A DNA stretch of 41,405 nt, taken from Clostridium sp. AM58-1XD. Lineage in GTDB: Bacteria; Bacillota; Clostridia; Lachnospirales; Lachnospiraceae. Below are positions 25,439 to 34,549 of this stretch, one piece after another. Every line of letters begins with the position of its first letter. The first letter of the stretch is position 1. The stretch is taken from the NCBI RefSeq assembly GCF_003464085.1, contig NZ_QSDR01000034.1, positions 1 through 41,405 on the forward strand, in the 5' to 3' direction. The notes under the pieces were generated by a model. It did not search any database. It was not told the DNA's origin and saw only the letters and a list, made by a program, of their open reading frames with translations. The translations under genes and the position numbers were made by a program.

Positions 25439-26074
25439 GTGGAAGGGTATCTGACAGAGGAAGATTACAGAAAACTCATCGTTCCGTATGAAGAAAGTAT
25501 GGAAACCGTGGAAAAACGGATTTTGATTCTGGGTAATAATTATCAGGAGACATTTGGATATGAGGCAATTCACCATATCCAGATGCGTGTAAAGACCAAG
25601 ACAAGTATCGAAGGGAAGCTACTGCGCAAGGGGAGTGAGGTATCTCTTGAAAGCGCCAGGGATACGCTTCAGGACATAGCCGGGATACGGGTAATCTGCT
25701 ATGATGCAAAAGTCATATATGAGATTGCGGAATGCCTTAAAAAACAGAATGATATGGAGATCATACGGGAAAAAGACTATATTGTAAACCCAAAACGGAA
25801 TGGTTACAGGAGCTATCACCTGATCGTAGGGGTTCCCTTTTATCTTCTGGAAACGAAAGAGTATTATCCGGTAGAAATCCAGTTCCGTACCATGGCTATG
25901 GATATGTGGGCGAGTCTGGAACACAGGAACTGCTATAAAAAAAGCGAAGAAGAAAAGAGAAGATGGCAGGAACAGTTTCGGGAATATGCGGCCCTTCTGG
26001 ATCAGATGGAACGGGATATTACGCAGGTGAGAGATGAAGATATGAGAAAATCAGCTGTAAAATTACATATATAG
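25439..26074 (+). CDS. Small alarmone synthetase, (p)ppGpp synthetase RelA/SpoT-type
   Basis: 211 residues starting with GTG 25439 after AGGAAAGTGAG. It has only the synthetase domain: the LQDIAGIRVICYD segment with catalytic acidic residues, KDYIVNPKRNGYRSYHLIV (the substrate-binding G-loop), and VEIQFRTMAMDMWASLEH. No hydrolase, TGS or ACT domains, so it belongs with YjbM/YwaC-like small synthetases that make (p)ppGpp from GTP/GDP and ATP during stress. Cytoplasmic. It precedes a Cof-type phosphatase by 68 bases. Confidence 0.9.
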   Translation: MEGYLTEEDYRKLIVPYEESMETVEKRILILGNNYQETFGYEAIHHIQMRVKTKTSIEGKLLRKGSEVSLESARDTLQDIAGIRVICYDAKVIYEIAECLKKQNDMEIIREKDYIVNPKRNGYRSYHLIVGVPFYLLETKEYYPVEIQFRTMAMDMWASLEHRNCYKKSEEEKRRWQEQFREYAALLDQMERDITQVRDEDMRKSAVKLHI

Positions 26075-26142
26075 TTGAAATTGACAGTAAGATAACGTAA
26101 AATTAGGGAAAGAAACAAAAGAAATGGAGAAGAGAAAACGAA

Positions 26143-26952
26143 ATGGAATACGAATTGATTGTGCTGGATCTCGACGGGACGCTGACGAACAGCGATAAGG
26201 TGATTACGCCTAAGACCAGAGAGGCTCTCATGCGTGTGCAGGAGAGGGGGAAAAAAGTGGTCCTGGCATCCGGGAGGCCGACACAGGGGGTGGTCCATCT
26301 GGCGGACGAGCTGAAGCTGGGGGAATATGGAGGATTTATTCTCTCCTATAACGGAGGGGTCATTATTAATTATGAGACAAAGGAAGTTGTCTTTTCAGCA
26401 CTTCTTCCTGTATCGTCAAATCAGAAAATTATCGGATTGTCAAGAGAATACAGGGTGGATATTCTGACTTATGAGGGCGAAACAATTATTACGAATAATA
26501 AAGAATGCCCTTACGGACAACTGGAATCGAAAATAAACGGTATGGAACTGAAAGAAATCCAGGATATGGAAAGCTACGTAAATTTCCCGGTGCCCAAATT
26601 TATTATGCTGGATGACGGAGATTATCTGGCAACGGTAGAACCAAGGGTAAAGGCGTATCTTGGTAAAAATTACAGCGTTTACCGGTCCGAGCCTTACTTC
26701 CTGGAAGTGCTTCCAAAGGGAATCGATAAGGCTCAGTCCCTGGAACGTCTGCTGGAGCGGATGGGACTTACAAGAGAACAGATGATTGCATGCGGAGATG
26801 GATATAATGATCTGTCCATGATCAAGTATGCAGGTATGGGCGTTGCAATGGAAAATGCAGTTCTTCCTGTCCGCAATGCTGCTGACTTTATAACGTTTTC
26901 CAACAATCATGACGGAATTGCTCACGTTGTGGAGAAATTTATGCTGGCGTGA
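26143..26952 (+). CDS. Cof-type HAD-IIB phosphatase
   Basis: 269 residues. Motif I LDLDGTLTNSD at residues 7-17, motif II Ser in VLASGRPT, motif III Lys in LPKGIDKAQ, motif IV GDGYNDLSMI, plus the large IIB cap between motifs II and III. This family dephosphorylates sugar phosphates and cofactor intermediates such as FMN or pyridoxal phosphate. The specific substrate is unknown. Ribosome-binding site AATGGAGAAGAG. Possibly co-transcribed with the alarmone synthetase. Confidence 0.9.
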   Translation: MEYELIVLDLDGTLTNSDKVITPKTREALMRVQERGKKVVLASGRPTQGVVHLADELKLGEYGGFILSYNGGVIINYETKEVVFSALLPVSSNQKIIGLSREYRVDILTYEGETIITNNKECPYGQLESKINGMELKEIQDMESYVNFPVPKFIMLDDGDYLATVEPRVKAYLGKNYSVYRSEPYFLEVLPKGIDKAQSLERLLERMGLTREQMIACGDGYNDLSMIKYAGMGVAMENAVLPVRNAADFITFSNNHDGIAHVVEKFMLA

Positions 26953-26976
26953 ACGGCCTCTAAAAAACAGTGGACT

Positions 26977-27004
26977 TTGCAACTTTAGTATGCTAAAATA
27001 TGTT
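26977..27004 (+). promoter_or_regulatory. Putative promoter of the yerC leader
   Basis: TTGCAA (26977-26982), 16-base spacer, TATGTT (26999-27004). Transcription would start near 27011, right where the structured leader begins. Confidence 0.45.
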
Positions 27005-27012
27005 ACATAATA

Positions 27013-27159
27013 ACTGATCAGGACAGTTGATCTGCCCGCATGGCCTTTGGCCGCAGAGGTAAGGCCTGAGATTCATTTGATGGAAATGCGGGTATAAAAA
27101 TCTGCTTACAGACAAACTTGAAGCTGAGTTCGCCTCATGTTTCCGCCGCCCTGAACAGT
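27013..27159 (+). ncRNA. Structured leader or small RNA upstream of yerC
   Basis: The ends pair: ACTGATCAGG (27013-27022) with CCTGAACAGT (27150-27159), 9 of 10 bases. Inside, TCTGC (27031-27035) can pair with GCAGA (27053-27057) around a GGCC-TTT-GGCC hairpin. Alternatively CCCGCAT (27035-27041) pairs perfectly with ATGCGGG (27086-27092); the two helices exclude each other. Further small hairpins are TCTG-CTTA-CAGA (27101-27112) and TGAG/CTCA (27125-27136). No T-run follows before yerC. I do not recognise the class; 6S RNA or a cis-regulatory switch are possible. Confidence 0.4.
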
Positions 27160-27209
27160 CGTGATACATCATTGAAATACCGGGATGAGCCGGACAAAGA
27201 GGTAGGATT

Positions 27210-27503
27210 ATGAATAAAAAGATTAAAACAGAGACGGTGGACCATTTGTTCCAGGCTATATTGACATTAAAAGATATCGATGAATGCTATACATTTTTTG
27301 AAGATGTCTGTACAGTAAACGAGCTGCTTTCCCTCTCCCAGAGATACGAAGTCGCTAAAATGCTCAGGGAAGAGAAGACATATCTGGAAATCGCTTCCAA
27401 GACGGGTGCTTCTACGGCAACCATCAGCAGGGTGAACCGTTCGCTTAATTACGGGAACGACGGATACGACATGGTTTTTGAACGGCTGAAAGAGAAAGAA
27501 TAA
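27210..27503 (+). CDS. YerC/YecD family TrpR-related DNA-binding protein
   Basis: 97 residues, all-helical, with the Trp-repressor-like fold: FEDVCTVNELLSLSQRYEVA, then the helix-turn-helix MLREEKTYLEIASKTGASTA-TISRVNRSLNYG. The ligand and targets of this family are not established. GAGGTAGG precedes ATG 27210. It stands alone after a long structured leader and before a strong terminator, suggesting its own regulation at RNA level. Confidence 0.9.
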   Translation: MNKKIKTETVDHLFQAILTLKDIDECYTFFEDVCTVNELLSLSQRYEVAKMLREEKTYLEIASKTGASTATISRVNRSLNYGNDGYDMVFERLKEKE

Positions 27504-27567
27504 GCGGACATACGTAAGCGCTGGAAATGCCATGAGAATTGTTAAAAATCAGAATTTCTAAGAACAT

Positions 27568-27620
27568 TAAAAAACAGCCTGTTGGAGTAAATATGATCTG
27601 CTCCGGCAGGCTGTTTTCTT
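27568..27620. terminator. Bidirectional terminator between yerC and the DUF1836 gene
   Basis: AAAACAGCCTG-T-TGGAG (27570-27586) pairs with CTCC-G-GCAGGCTGTTTT (27601-27616), followed by CTTTT. A- and T-tracts on both flanks allow use by both convergent genes. Confidence 0.88.
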
Positions 27621-27635
27621 TTGATATCAATTCAG

Positions 27636-28262
27636 CTATTTTTTCTTTTTCATTGAGGAATTCCTGGTATTTTCAGCTTTCAGCTCGTCAATAATCTTTT
27701 CGATCATCTGTTTCTTCAGATAAACGTCAAAGGCAAGCTCGCTCAGAAAAGCAAAGAGCTGCAGATATTCCTTCTCAGACGACGAGTCATCCACGTCAGG
27801 AAACGTCTTCAGGGCATGTTCAAACTTCTGTAGAACATCGTCCTTTAGATGCTGCCGCTGTTCCTGCTCCAGAGAGAATACTTCCTCATAAATCCGGGAA
27901 AGAGACGGAGATGAACCGGAAGCAAAATGGCCTTCCGTTATGGGCCGGAGCAGTTCCCCGATGTCGGTAATCGACAGTATGTTTTTATAATAATAGATAA
28001 AAATCAGGAGCAGGATATGCTCTCTGGAATATTTTTTCTTGTTCGGAGGAGGAAGAAGATTGTTCTTGGCATAATTATTAATCATGGTCTTAGTCAAAAT
28101 CTTATCCTCGTCATCCCGCTTACAGACACCAAGATGAGTATCCATAAATGTGGTCACCTGATCCATATATAAATCAATGTTTGGAATGTCTTCCGGAGTC
28201 ACATAACTCAGGCGGCCGAGCCTGTCAACTATATCATGTAATCGTTCATCATTCGTTTTCAT
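27636..28262 (-). CDS. DUF1836 domain protein
   Basis: 208 residues, no signal or membrane segment. The DUF1836 region covers about residues 20-140: DIPNIDLYMDQVTTFMD, a MINNYAKNNLLPPPNKKKYS helix-turn-helix-like segment, and LLLIFIYYYKNILSITDI. The N-terminal part resembles a MerR-like winged helix, so a regulatory role is plausible but unproven. The Lys-rich C-terminus ends KKKK. Upstream (28263-28378) is short and AT-rich; no neighbour is co-transcribed. Confidence 0.82.
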   Translation of the reverse strand: MKTNDERLHDIVDRLGRLSYVTPEDIPNIDLYMDQVTTFMDTHLGVCKRDDEDKILTKTMINNYAKNNLLPPPNKKKYSREHILLLIFIYYYKNILSITDIGELLRPITEGHFASGSSPSLSRIYEEVFSLEQEQRQHLKDDVLQKFEHALKTFPDVDDSSSEKEYLQLFAFLSELAFDVYLKKQMIEKIIDELKAENTRNSSMKKKK

Positions 28263-28378
28263 TCTGCTTTTATCACCTCTCTACCCTATTATATAGTATT
28301 AAAAACTATATGACAAGAGGTAAATAACAGTAAATAACATTTACAAGTGAACCATATTGTTCCGATGTAACGTTGCGG

Positions 28379-28999
28379 TCAAATCACGGCAGGATCAGCT
28401 AATGCGGAGATTTCAGCCAGAAAACGGCAGGCTGCAAATACCTGGCTGCAGATGAAGCCGGACAGTTGATCCAAGGAAATGGACGGCTTGTCGGAACAAA
28501 ACCATTCTTTATAGGCAGCGGAAATCTGCGCCAGTATGACGTTTAAATAGAATTGGAAGATATCATAATCGATCAGGAAATTCTTTGACAGCATATGATA
28601 AATGTAGTCTCTTGCCCACGCCCGGATCTTCGTAAAGATCTCAGCTTCAATTCCGGATCGAATCAGAATGCGGTAAATGCTTTCCTGCTCCTTCAGGCGG
28701 GCGGAAAGAGCATCAAAAAATGGTTTGGGGTCCCCCATATTTTCCAGGAAGTCTTCATGCTTGAGCACATCAAAAATAGAATCAGACAGTTCATCTTCAA
28801 TATCTACGAGCACATCCTGCAGGCTGGTATAGTGATTATAGAAGGTCTTACGATTAATATCTGCCGTTTCCGCCAGTTCGCTGATGGAAATTTCTGAAAG
28901 CGGCCGGTCGGCCAGCATCGTAAGAAGAGCTGTCTTAATCGATTCTACTGTCTTGCGGCACCTGCGGTCCTGTCTTTTTTTCTCAATTATTTCATCCAT
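28379..28999 (-). CDS. TetR/AcrR family transcriptional regulator
   Basis: About 206 residues from ATG 28999 (GTG 29011 is a longer alternative). The N-terminal TetR helix-turn-helix is clear: TVESIKTALLTMLADRPLSE, then ISELAETADINRKTFYNHYT. The C-terminal part is a helical ligand domain (TetR_C, with YLNVILAQISAAYKEWF). It is divergent from the MMPL exporter gene across about 160 bases, the standard arrangement for a local repressor of an efflux operon. Ligand unknown. Confidence 0.9.
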   Translation of the reverse strand: MDEIIEKKRQDRRCRKTVESIKTALLTMLADRPLSEISISELAETADINRKTFYNHYTSLQDVLVDIEDELSDSIFDVLKHEDFLENMGDPKPFFDALSARLKEQESIYRILIRSGIEAEIFTKIRAWARDYIYHMLSKNFLIDYDIFQFYLNVILAQISAAYKEWFCSDKPSISLDQLSGFICSQVFAACRFLAEISALADPAVI

Positions 29000-29020
29000 G
29001 CAACACAACACCTCGCTTTT

Positions 29021-29084
29021 GTGTAATAAGTAACACTATGTGGCTGAATTGACCATTGTCAAATCTCGTATCTTTATTTATTAT
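29021..29084 (+). promoter_or_regulatory. Putative MMPL promoter and TetR operator
   Basis: An imperfect palindrome GTGTAATAAGTAACAC (29021-29036) lies between the divergent genes and could be the TetR operator. A plus-strand promoter follows: TTGTCA (29056-29061), 17-base spacer, TATTAT (29079-29084). Confidence 0.45.
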
Positions 29085-29159
29085 AATATACAAAAGTATA
29101 AAAATCAACAAGTGAGTAATAAAATGATAGAAAATAAGAATAACAAGGGGAAGAAAATC

Positions 29160-31357
29160 ATGGGAGACGGCATGAAGAAACATAAAAGCTTCATAGATAT
29201 CGTGATCGAGATTGTCGTGACCAAACGCAGAATCATTGAGAAATTTTTTATGGTGGGCGTCGTTATTTCTGCGGCTTTGAGTCTTCTGGTAGGAACAAAT
29301 TACGATTTGACGGAATATCTTCCCGATTGGGCGCCGGTAGAGCAGGGAATACACGTGATGGAGGACCATTTCGGATATCCGGGAAGCGCCCGGCTGATGA
29401 TCGACGATGTATCCATTTATGAGGCGAAGACATACAAAAACCAGGTACAGGATCTGGATGGCGTGGATACGGTTTCCTGGATGGACAGTACAGTGTCCGT
29501 CTATGAATCAGAGGCATTTTTAAATACTCATGATATTGAGGATTACTATAAGGACGGCCATGCGGTTATGGATATCCTGTTCAAGGAAGGCGACTCTAAT
29601 CCGAAGACTTACGAGGCCCTGGAGCAGATCCGACAGATGTTCGGAGATAAAGGTCATTTGTCCGGGCCTGCGGTGGATAATAAAAACGTAGAAGAGAGCC
29701 TGGAAAACGAGATGCCTAAGATTCTGGCATTCGGAGTTTTTGCGATCCTGGCGATCCTGGCGTTTACAACGACTTCCTGGGTGGAGCCGCTGCTGTTCAT
29801 GACAACTATGGGAATTGCAATCGCCTTCAATATGGGCTCCAACATCATATTCGGAAAGATTTCGTTCCTTTCCGCCAGCGTGGCCGCAGTGCTTCAGCTG
29901 GCCGTAGCGATGGACTATTCCATTTTTCTGTTACATACATTTACGAGAGAGAGGGAAGCAGGGCTGGATATTGAACCTGCCATGGTCAATGCCCTTCATG
30001 AGGCCGTTCCGTCCATCATGGCCAGCGGTGTAACGACGATCATCGGCTTTGTAGCCTGGCGCTCATGAAATTTACAATCGGAATGGATATGGGATTTGTT
30101 CTGGCAAAGGGGATTGTCTGGAGCATTCTTACGGTTCTGTTTCTCATGCCGGCTCTTATTATCCGTTTTAACAATCTGATTATGAGAACACGGCATAAAT
30201 CATTTGTGCCTCCGCTGGACCATTTTGTAAAGATGCAGTTTAAAGTGCGGTACGTGATAGCAGCGCTGGCTATCATTCTGGCTGTTCCGTGTTATGTTGC
30301 CCAGGGAATGAATGATTTCCGCTACGGCAATGCGGCCATCGGTTCGGGGGAAGGCTCCAGAAGTTATGAGGATAAAAAAGTAACGGATGAGATGTTCGGC
30401 GAAAGTAATATGCTCATTGTGATTGTGCCGGATACGAGTACGGTTAAGGAAGGGAAGCTGTCCGACAGGCTGGAGGATCTGCCTTATGTGAAGAGCGTAA
30501 CTTCCATGGCGGGAGCGCTGCCGCCGGGAATTCCCGAGGACTTTCTGCCGCGAAGCCTGACATCCCAGCTCCATGACGGCGGATATGCCAGAATGGTGGT
30601 AATCGTCAAGAGTGATACGGAGAGTGCGAAAGCGTTTCACTGCATCAATGAGATTAAAGAAATAACCGGTGAATACTATTCGGACGAAACTTATTTTGTC
30701 GGGACGACGCCTGCAACGCAGGACATGAAAGAGATCATTTCTTCTGATTATAATTCTGTTAACGGAATTTCCACGCTGGGGGTTGCTCTCGTTATTCTCG
30801 TCAGCTTTTCCTCCATGGCTTCCGTAATCGCTGTAATGATCCCGATTGAACTGGCGATTTTCGTCAATATGGCTCTGCCTTACCTGTATGGTCAGGAACT
30901 GGTATTTTTGGGATATCTGATGGTCAGCAGCATGCAGCTGGGGGCTACGGTGGACTATTCTATATTGATGACTAATACTTACCTGTCCGTGAGGGAAAAT
31001 GAGCCGGATAAGAAAAAGGCGGCGATCGCAGCCGTTGACCAGTGTGTGCTTTCCATACTGACATCAGGAACGGTTTTGACAGTGGCCGGCTATGGCGTAT
31101 ATAAGCTGTCTTCCGTTAAAGCAATCGCTACGATGGGGCAGCTGATCGGCAGAGGCGGATTTTTCGGCATGACTCTCGTGCTCACTCTGCTGCCATGGCT
31201 TCTTAATACCTTTGATTCCAGAATTATGAAGGACAGGGCGAAGAAGCAGGCGAAAAAGAAGAAACGTATGGAGAAGAAGGCGGAAATGAGAAAAATAAAG
31301 GGTCAGGAATCTGACATTGTAAATAATAAAGCAGAGGGAGAGGAGGAATCCGTATGA
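29160..31357 (+). pseudogene. MMPL/RND-family exporter, single frameshift near 30055
   Basis: The full product, 732 residues if repaired, is an RND-superfamily MMPL transporter: two halves each with one leading transmembrane helix, an extracellular domain and a five-helix bundle (first half with AVAMDYSIFLLHTFTRERE, second with GATVDYSILMTNTYLSVRE, both holding the family Asp-Tyr). The frame breaks near 30055: one added C gives GFVALALMKFTIGMDMG and continues without loss, so the break is most likely a sequencing error. Likely exports lipids or hydrophobic toxic compounds. The Lys-rich C-terminal tail is cytoplasmic. ATG 29160 follows AAGGGG; ATG 29124 is an alternative. It overlaps the next gene by four bases. 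Confidence 0.8.
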
Positions 31358-33376
31358 AAGGGGTTATAAGTAAAAGCAGATGTAAAAAATTTATAATAGA
31401 TAAAAAATGGATAAAGAGAAGTACGGCTGTCCTGCTCGCTTCTGCTATGACGTTTCCTTCCATGGCAGCTCCAGTCCCGGTGACTACGGATGAAACGGCA
31501 TATGTGCTGCTGGATTACGATGGGAAAGTACGCGACGTCAGCATTGTGAAGGCCTGCGATCTGAACGGCAACAACACGGTAACGGATTACGGCAGCTACG
31601 GCCAGGTGAAGAATATGACTACCGAAGATGAGCCGGAAATCCGGGACGACGGGGTCACATGGAAAATCAACGGGATTGCGCCGAGAAAATTTTATTATGA
31701 AGTAAAACCGGAAAATGAATTCCTTGACGTTCCATGGAATGTAGAGGTGAGTTATAAATTAAACGGGGTTCCGACGGACCCGCAGAAGCTGGCGGGAGCC
31801 TCCGGGCTCGTGGCTGTCGACGTTCATGTCGTGCCCAATGAGGCAGCAGACGATTATTTTAAGAACAACTTCATGCTGATGGCAGGCATGGTGTCCGATA
31901 CGGAGGATGACTTAAGCTTTACTGCGCCGGGAGCACAGTTTCAGACGTTCGGCTCGTATCAAGCAGCAATTTTCATGGCGTTTCCGAAAAAGGAAGAGAC
32001 ATTTCACTTTGAAATCGGTACAGACAGTTTTGAAAATATGGGGGTTCTCATCTCCATGCTGCCTGTGACTATGAGCCAGATGGACGATATCGCCGACATT
32101 CGGGAACATAAGGAAAATATCGAAGATGCAGGGAATGCCATGGACGAAATCATGAACGATATGCTGGACATGATGGGAGATATGACAGAGGATACGGACC
32201 AGACCATTGCAGGGCTGGAGCGGCTGGATAAAGCCAGGGAAGAGGCTCACAGTTACAGAAATGATACGGACGCCAGTCTGGAGGAAATCAAGGCATCCAT
32301 CAGCCGTCTGGAGGCTACCATGACGGATTTTGCGGCAATCGTTGGCGACACGAAACTGCCAGCCGCCGTTAGGACCATGGGGAGAGGGCTGGAGGACATT
32401 TCCAGCGCTGTAAACAGTATAATGGGCAAGATGGAAACCATGGTTGATGCCATGGACAATATTCAGAATACTCTGGATAAGATCAAGCGGATGACGGATA
32501 TGGAGCAGAAGGCTCAGATGATGGAGAAGCTGAAGCAGGAAGTGGAAGCTCTCCAGCAGCAGATGGGTGCTATGCAGGAGAGCGGGGAACTGGATCAGCT
32601 GGCGGGAGGGATTCAGGACTGGCTGGATTCTCTGGAGGATGCCGGCCTGGTACATGAGGGGACCGTCCCCCACCTGGCAACCCCGTCAGAAATCGATATG
32701 CCGATTCTCGATCTGGATGAGGTAGATGAATACGCAGGCCTCCTGGAAGATATGGCCAGCTCCATGATTTACGAGACAAAGAGAATGACAAATTCCATGT
32801 CCAGAATCGTGGATAAGGGAGATGACCTGGTGGACGGAATTGATACCATGGTGGATGGTATTTTTGATACGGCGGATGAACTGGACAGCATTCTGAAGGT
32901 GACTTCCGACACTATGGTGGATACCTCAGGGCTTTTAGGCAGTATGAGAAATACACTGGATATAATCGACAGAACTGGACGCATGCGATGCCGACCTAAA
33001 CTCGGGAACACAGCTGACGCTGAACGGCCTGACGGGAATGCTGAGACAGCTGACGAAAACATTGAACAAATCAGAAGATCTGAAGAAGAATAAGAATATC
33101 ATTTCGGATATTGTACGGGACGAGTGGAACAGGCTGGACGATGATTTTGAACTTCTGGACATCGATACGAAAGCAGAAAAGGTCTCTTTTACATCCGTTC
33201 GGAATGAAGAGCCAAGAAGCCTTCAGATTATCATGAGGACGGATGAAATTTCGCTGGACGATGACAACGATGTGAAGTCAGAGGTAACGATCCCGGCCGG
33301 TCCGACTACGTTCTGGCAGCGGGTGGCGGCCATATTCAAAGCAATCAGGGATTTTATTGTGGGCCTGCTGAAATAG
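31354..33376 (+). pseudogene. Secreted coiled-coil protein coupled to the MMPL exporter, frameshift near 32975
   Basis: Not assigned to a named family. A long basic start and hydrophobic segment (STAVLLASAMTFPSMAAP) look like a signal peptide. Next comes a beta-rich domain (to about residue 220), then a long helical, Met/Asp/Glu-rich region with coiled-coil heptads (about 235-560). The frame shifts near 32971-32978 and resumes as DADLNSGTQLTLNGLTGMLR, ending in a hydrophobic FKAIRDFIVGLLK. Removing one base gives 673 residues. Translationally coupled to the exporter (ATGA overlap), so it may be a periplasm-side or wall-side partner of it. The break may be a sequencing error. Confidence 0.65.
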
Positions 33377-33395
33377 GTCCGGGAAGGAACTGCGT

Positions 33396-34388
33396 ATGAG
33401 AGGAAAAAGAGAAGGGAAAAAGGATAAAAGATGCGGCGCCCGGCCGGAGAGAAAGCTGGCGGCAGTTATTCTTACCGGTCTCCTCATGGGAATTGCGGCG
33501 GCCGGAACAGCAGCTGCTGCAGATGCTCATATTACAAAGATAGAGCTTCATTTTGCAGATGATATTAAAGAAGGCGAACTGAGTTATCCTACGGAGGTCT
33601 TCGCTCCGGAAAATGCCACATATGAAGTGACGGACGTAGAAGAAATAAAGATGGATGAAGAAGATTACCAGCCCGGCGATTATATCCGGTTCGAAGTGAC
33701 GCTTTCTTCCGCTAAGGACGGCAGGTATTTTAACGAAGACAGAGATAACAGGAAGTTCACGCTGACGGCGGACCATTCGGAGGTAACTGTGCTGAATTCC
33801 GATGTGGACGAATACGGCGATCTGGTGGTAAAGGTAAAGTACGGTCCGGTGATCTATAAGCTCAAAACGCCGGAAAATGTGAACTTCTCAGCGGCTAATT
33901 CTAGAATTGTAACATGGAATGAGGTGCCGGAAGCGAGCGGATACGAAGTAGAGCTGATGGATGGAGAGAGGGTCGTAAAAACAGTCAGCGTAGGACGCGT
34001 TACATCATGTGCTCTGGGGACGGCCTCAGGAACCGAGGGCGTGGACGGAGACGGCAGGTATTATGCACGGGTAAAAGCCGTTCCTGTCGGAACATCACAG
34101 AAACGATATCTATACGAGAGCGACTACGGTGTAACGGGAAGCACGATCGACGGAACCTCTCTGGCCGTTCAGGGCGAGTGGGTAGAACAGGATGACGGAT
34201 GGCGATACCGTCTGCCGGACAACAGGTATTACAGGGGAGGCTGGCTTCTGGTCGACGGCAGCTGGTACTATTTCGACAGTGAAACAGGGCTTATGCAGAC
34301 AGGATGGATCTGCCCTGCTCTTGGAAAATGGTATTACATGAATGAAGACGGAAGGTGGGATCCGGATGCAGCCGCGGCCGCTTCCTAA
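33396..34388 (+). CDS. Secreted protein with cell-wall/choline-binding repeats
   Basis: 330 residues. A signal peptide (LAAVILTGLLMGIAAAGTAA) is followed by a beta-rich region with a fibronectin III-like part (LKTPENVNFSAANSRIVTWN ... GYEVELMDG). The C-terminus has two to three aromatic, Gly-rich cell-wall-binding repeats (GGWLLVDGSWYYFDSETG, LMQTGWICPALGKWYYMNEDG). Such repeats hold proteins on teichoic acid or wall polymers. It starts 19 bases after the coiled-coil protein, so it probably belongs to the exporter operon. No enzymatic motif seen. Confidence 0.8.
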   Translation: MRGKREGKKDKRCGARPERKLAAVILTGLLMGIAAAGTAAAADAHITKIELHFADDIKEGELSYPTEVFAPENATYEVTDVEEIKMDEEDYQPGDYIRFEVTLSSAKDGRYFNEDRDNRKFTLTADHSEVTVLNSDVDEYGDLVVKVKYGPVIYKLKTPENVNFSAANSRIVTWNEVPEASGYEVELMDGERVVKTVSVGRVTSCALGTASGTEGVDGDGRYYARVKAVPVGTSQKRYLYESDYGVTGSTIDGTSLAVQGEWVEQDDGWRYRLPDNRYYRGGWLLVDGSWYYFDSETGLMQTGWICPALGKWYYMNEDGRWDPDAAAAAS

Positions 34389-34421
34389 CCGAAGTGGTAC
34401 GAGATAACTGCTGATGGCTTG

Positions 34422-34450
34422 TTGACATCAGGGAGAAGAACTGGTATTCT
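34422..34450 (+). promoter_or_regulatory. Sigma-A promoter of pcrA
   Basis: TTGACA (34422-34427), a 17-base spacer and TATTCT (34445-34450), about 100 bases before the pcrA start. The clearest consensus -35 box in the window. Confidence 0.8.
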
Positions 34451-34549
34451 ATTTCTGTATAGCCGTTTAGCGAAAAAACACTGCGCGGCTGTTATGCATC
34501 GGCATGGGGCCGAAGGCATCAGGAACAGGATAGAGAGGTATTTACATAT

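Noticed and set aside
27013..27159. 6S RNA identity for the yerC leader
   Set aside because: End pairing fits, but length is short, no terminator follows, and the central bubble could not be recognised; kept only as an unclassified structured RNA.
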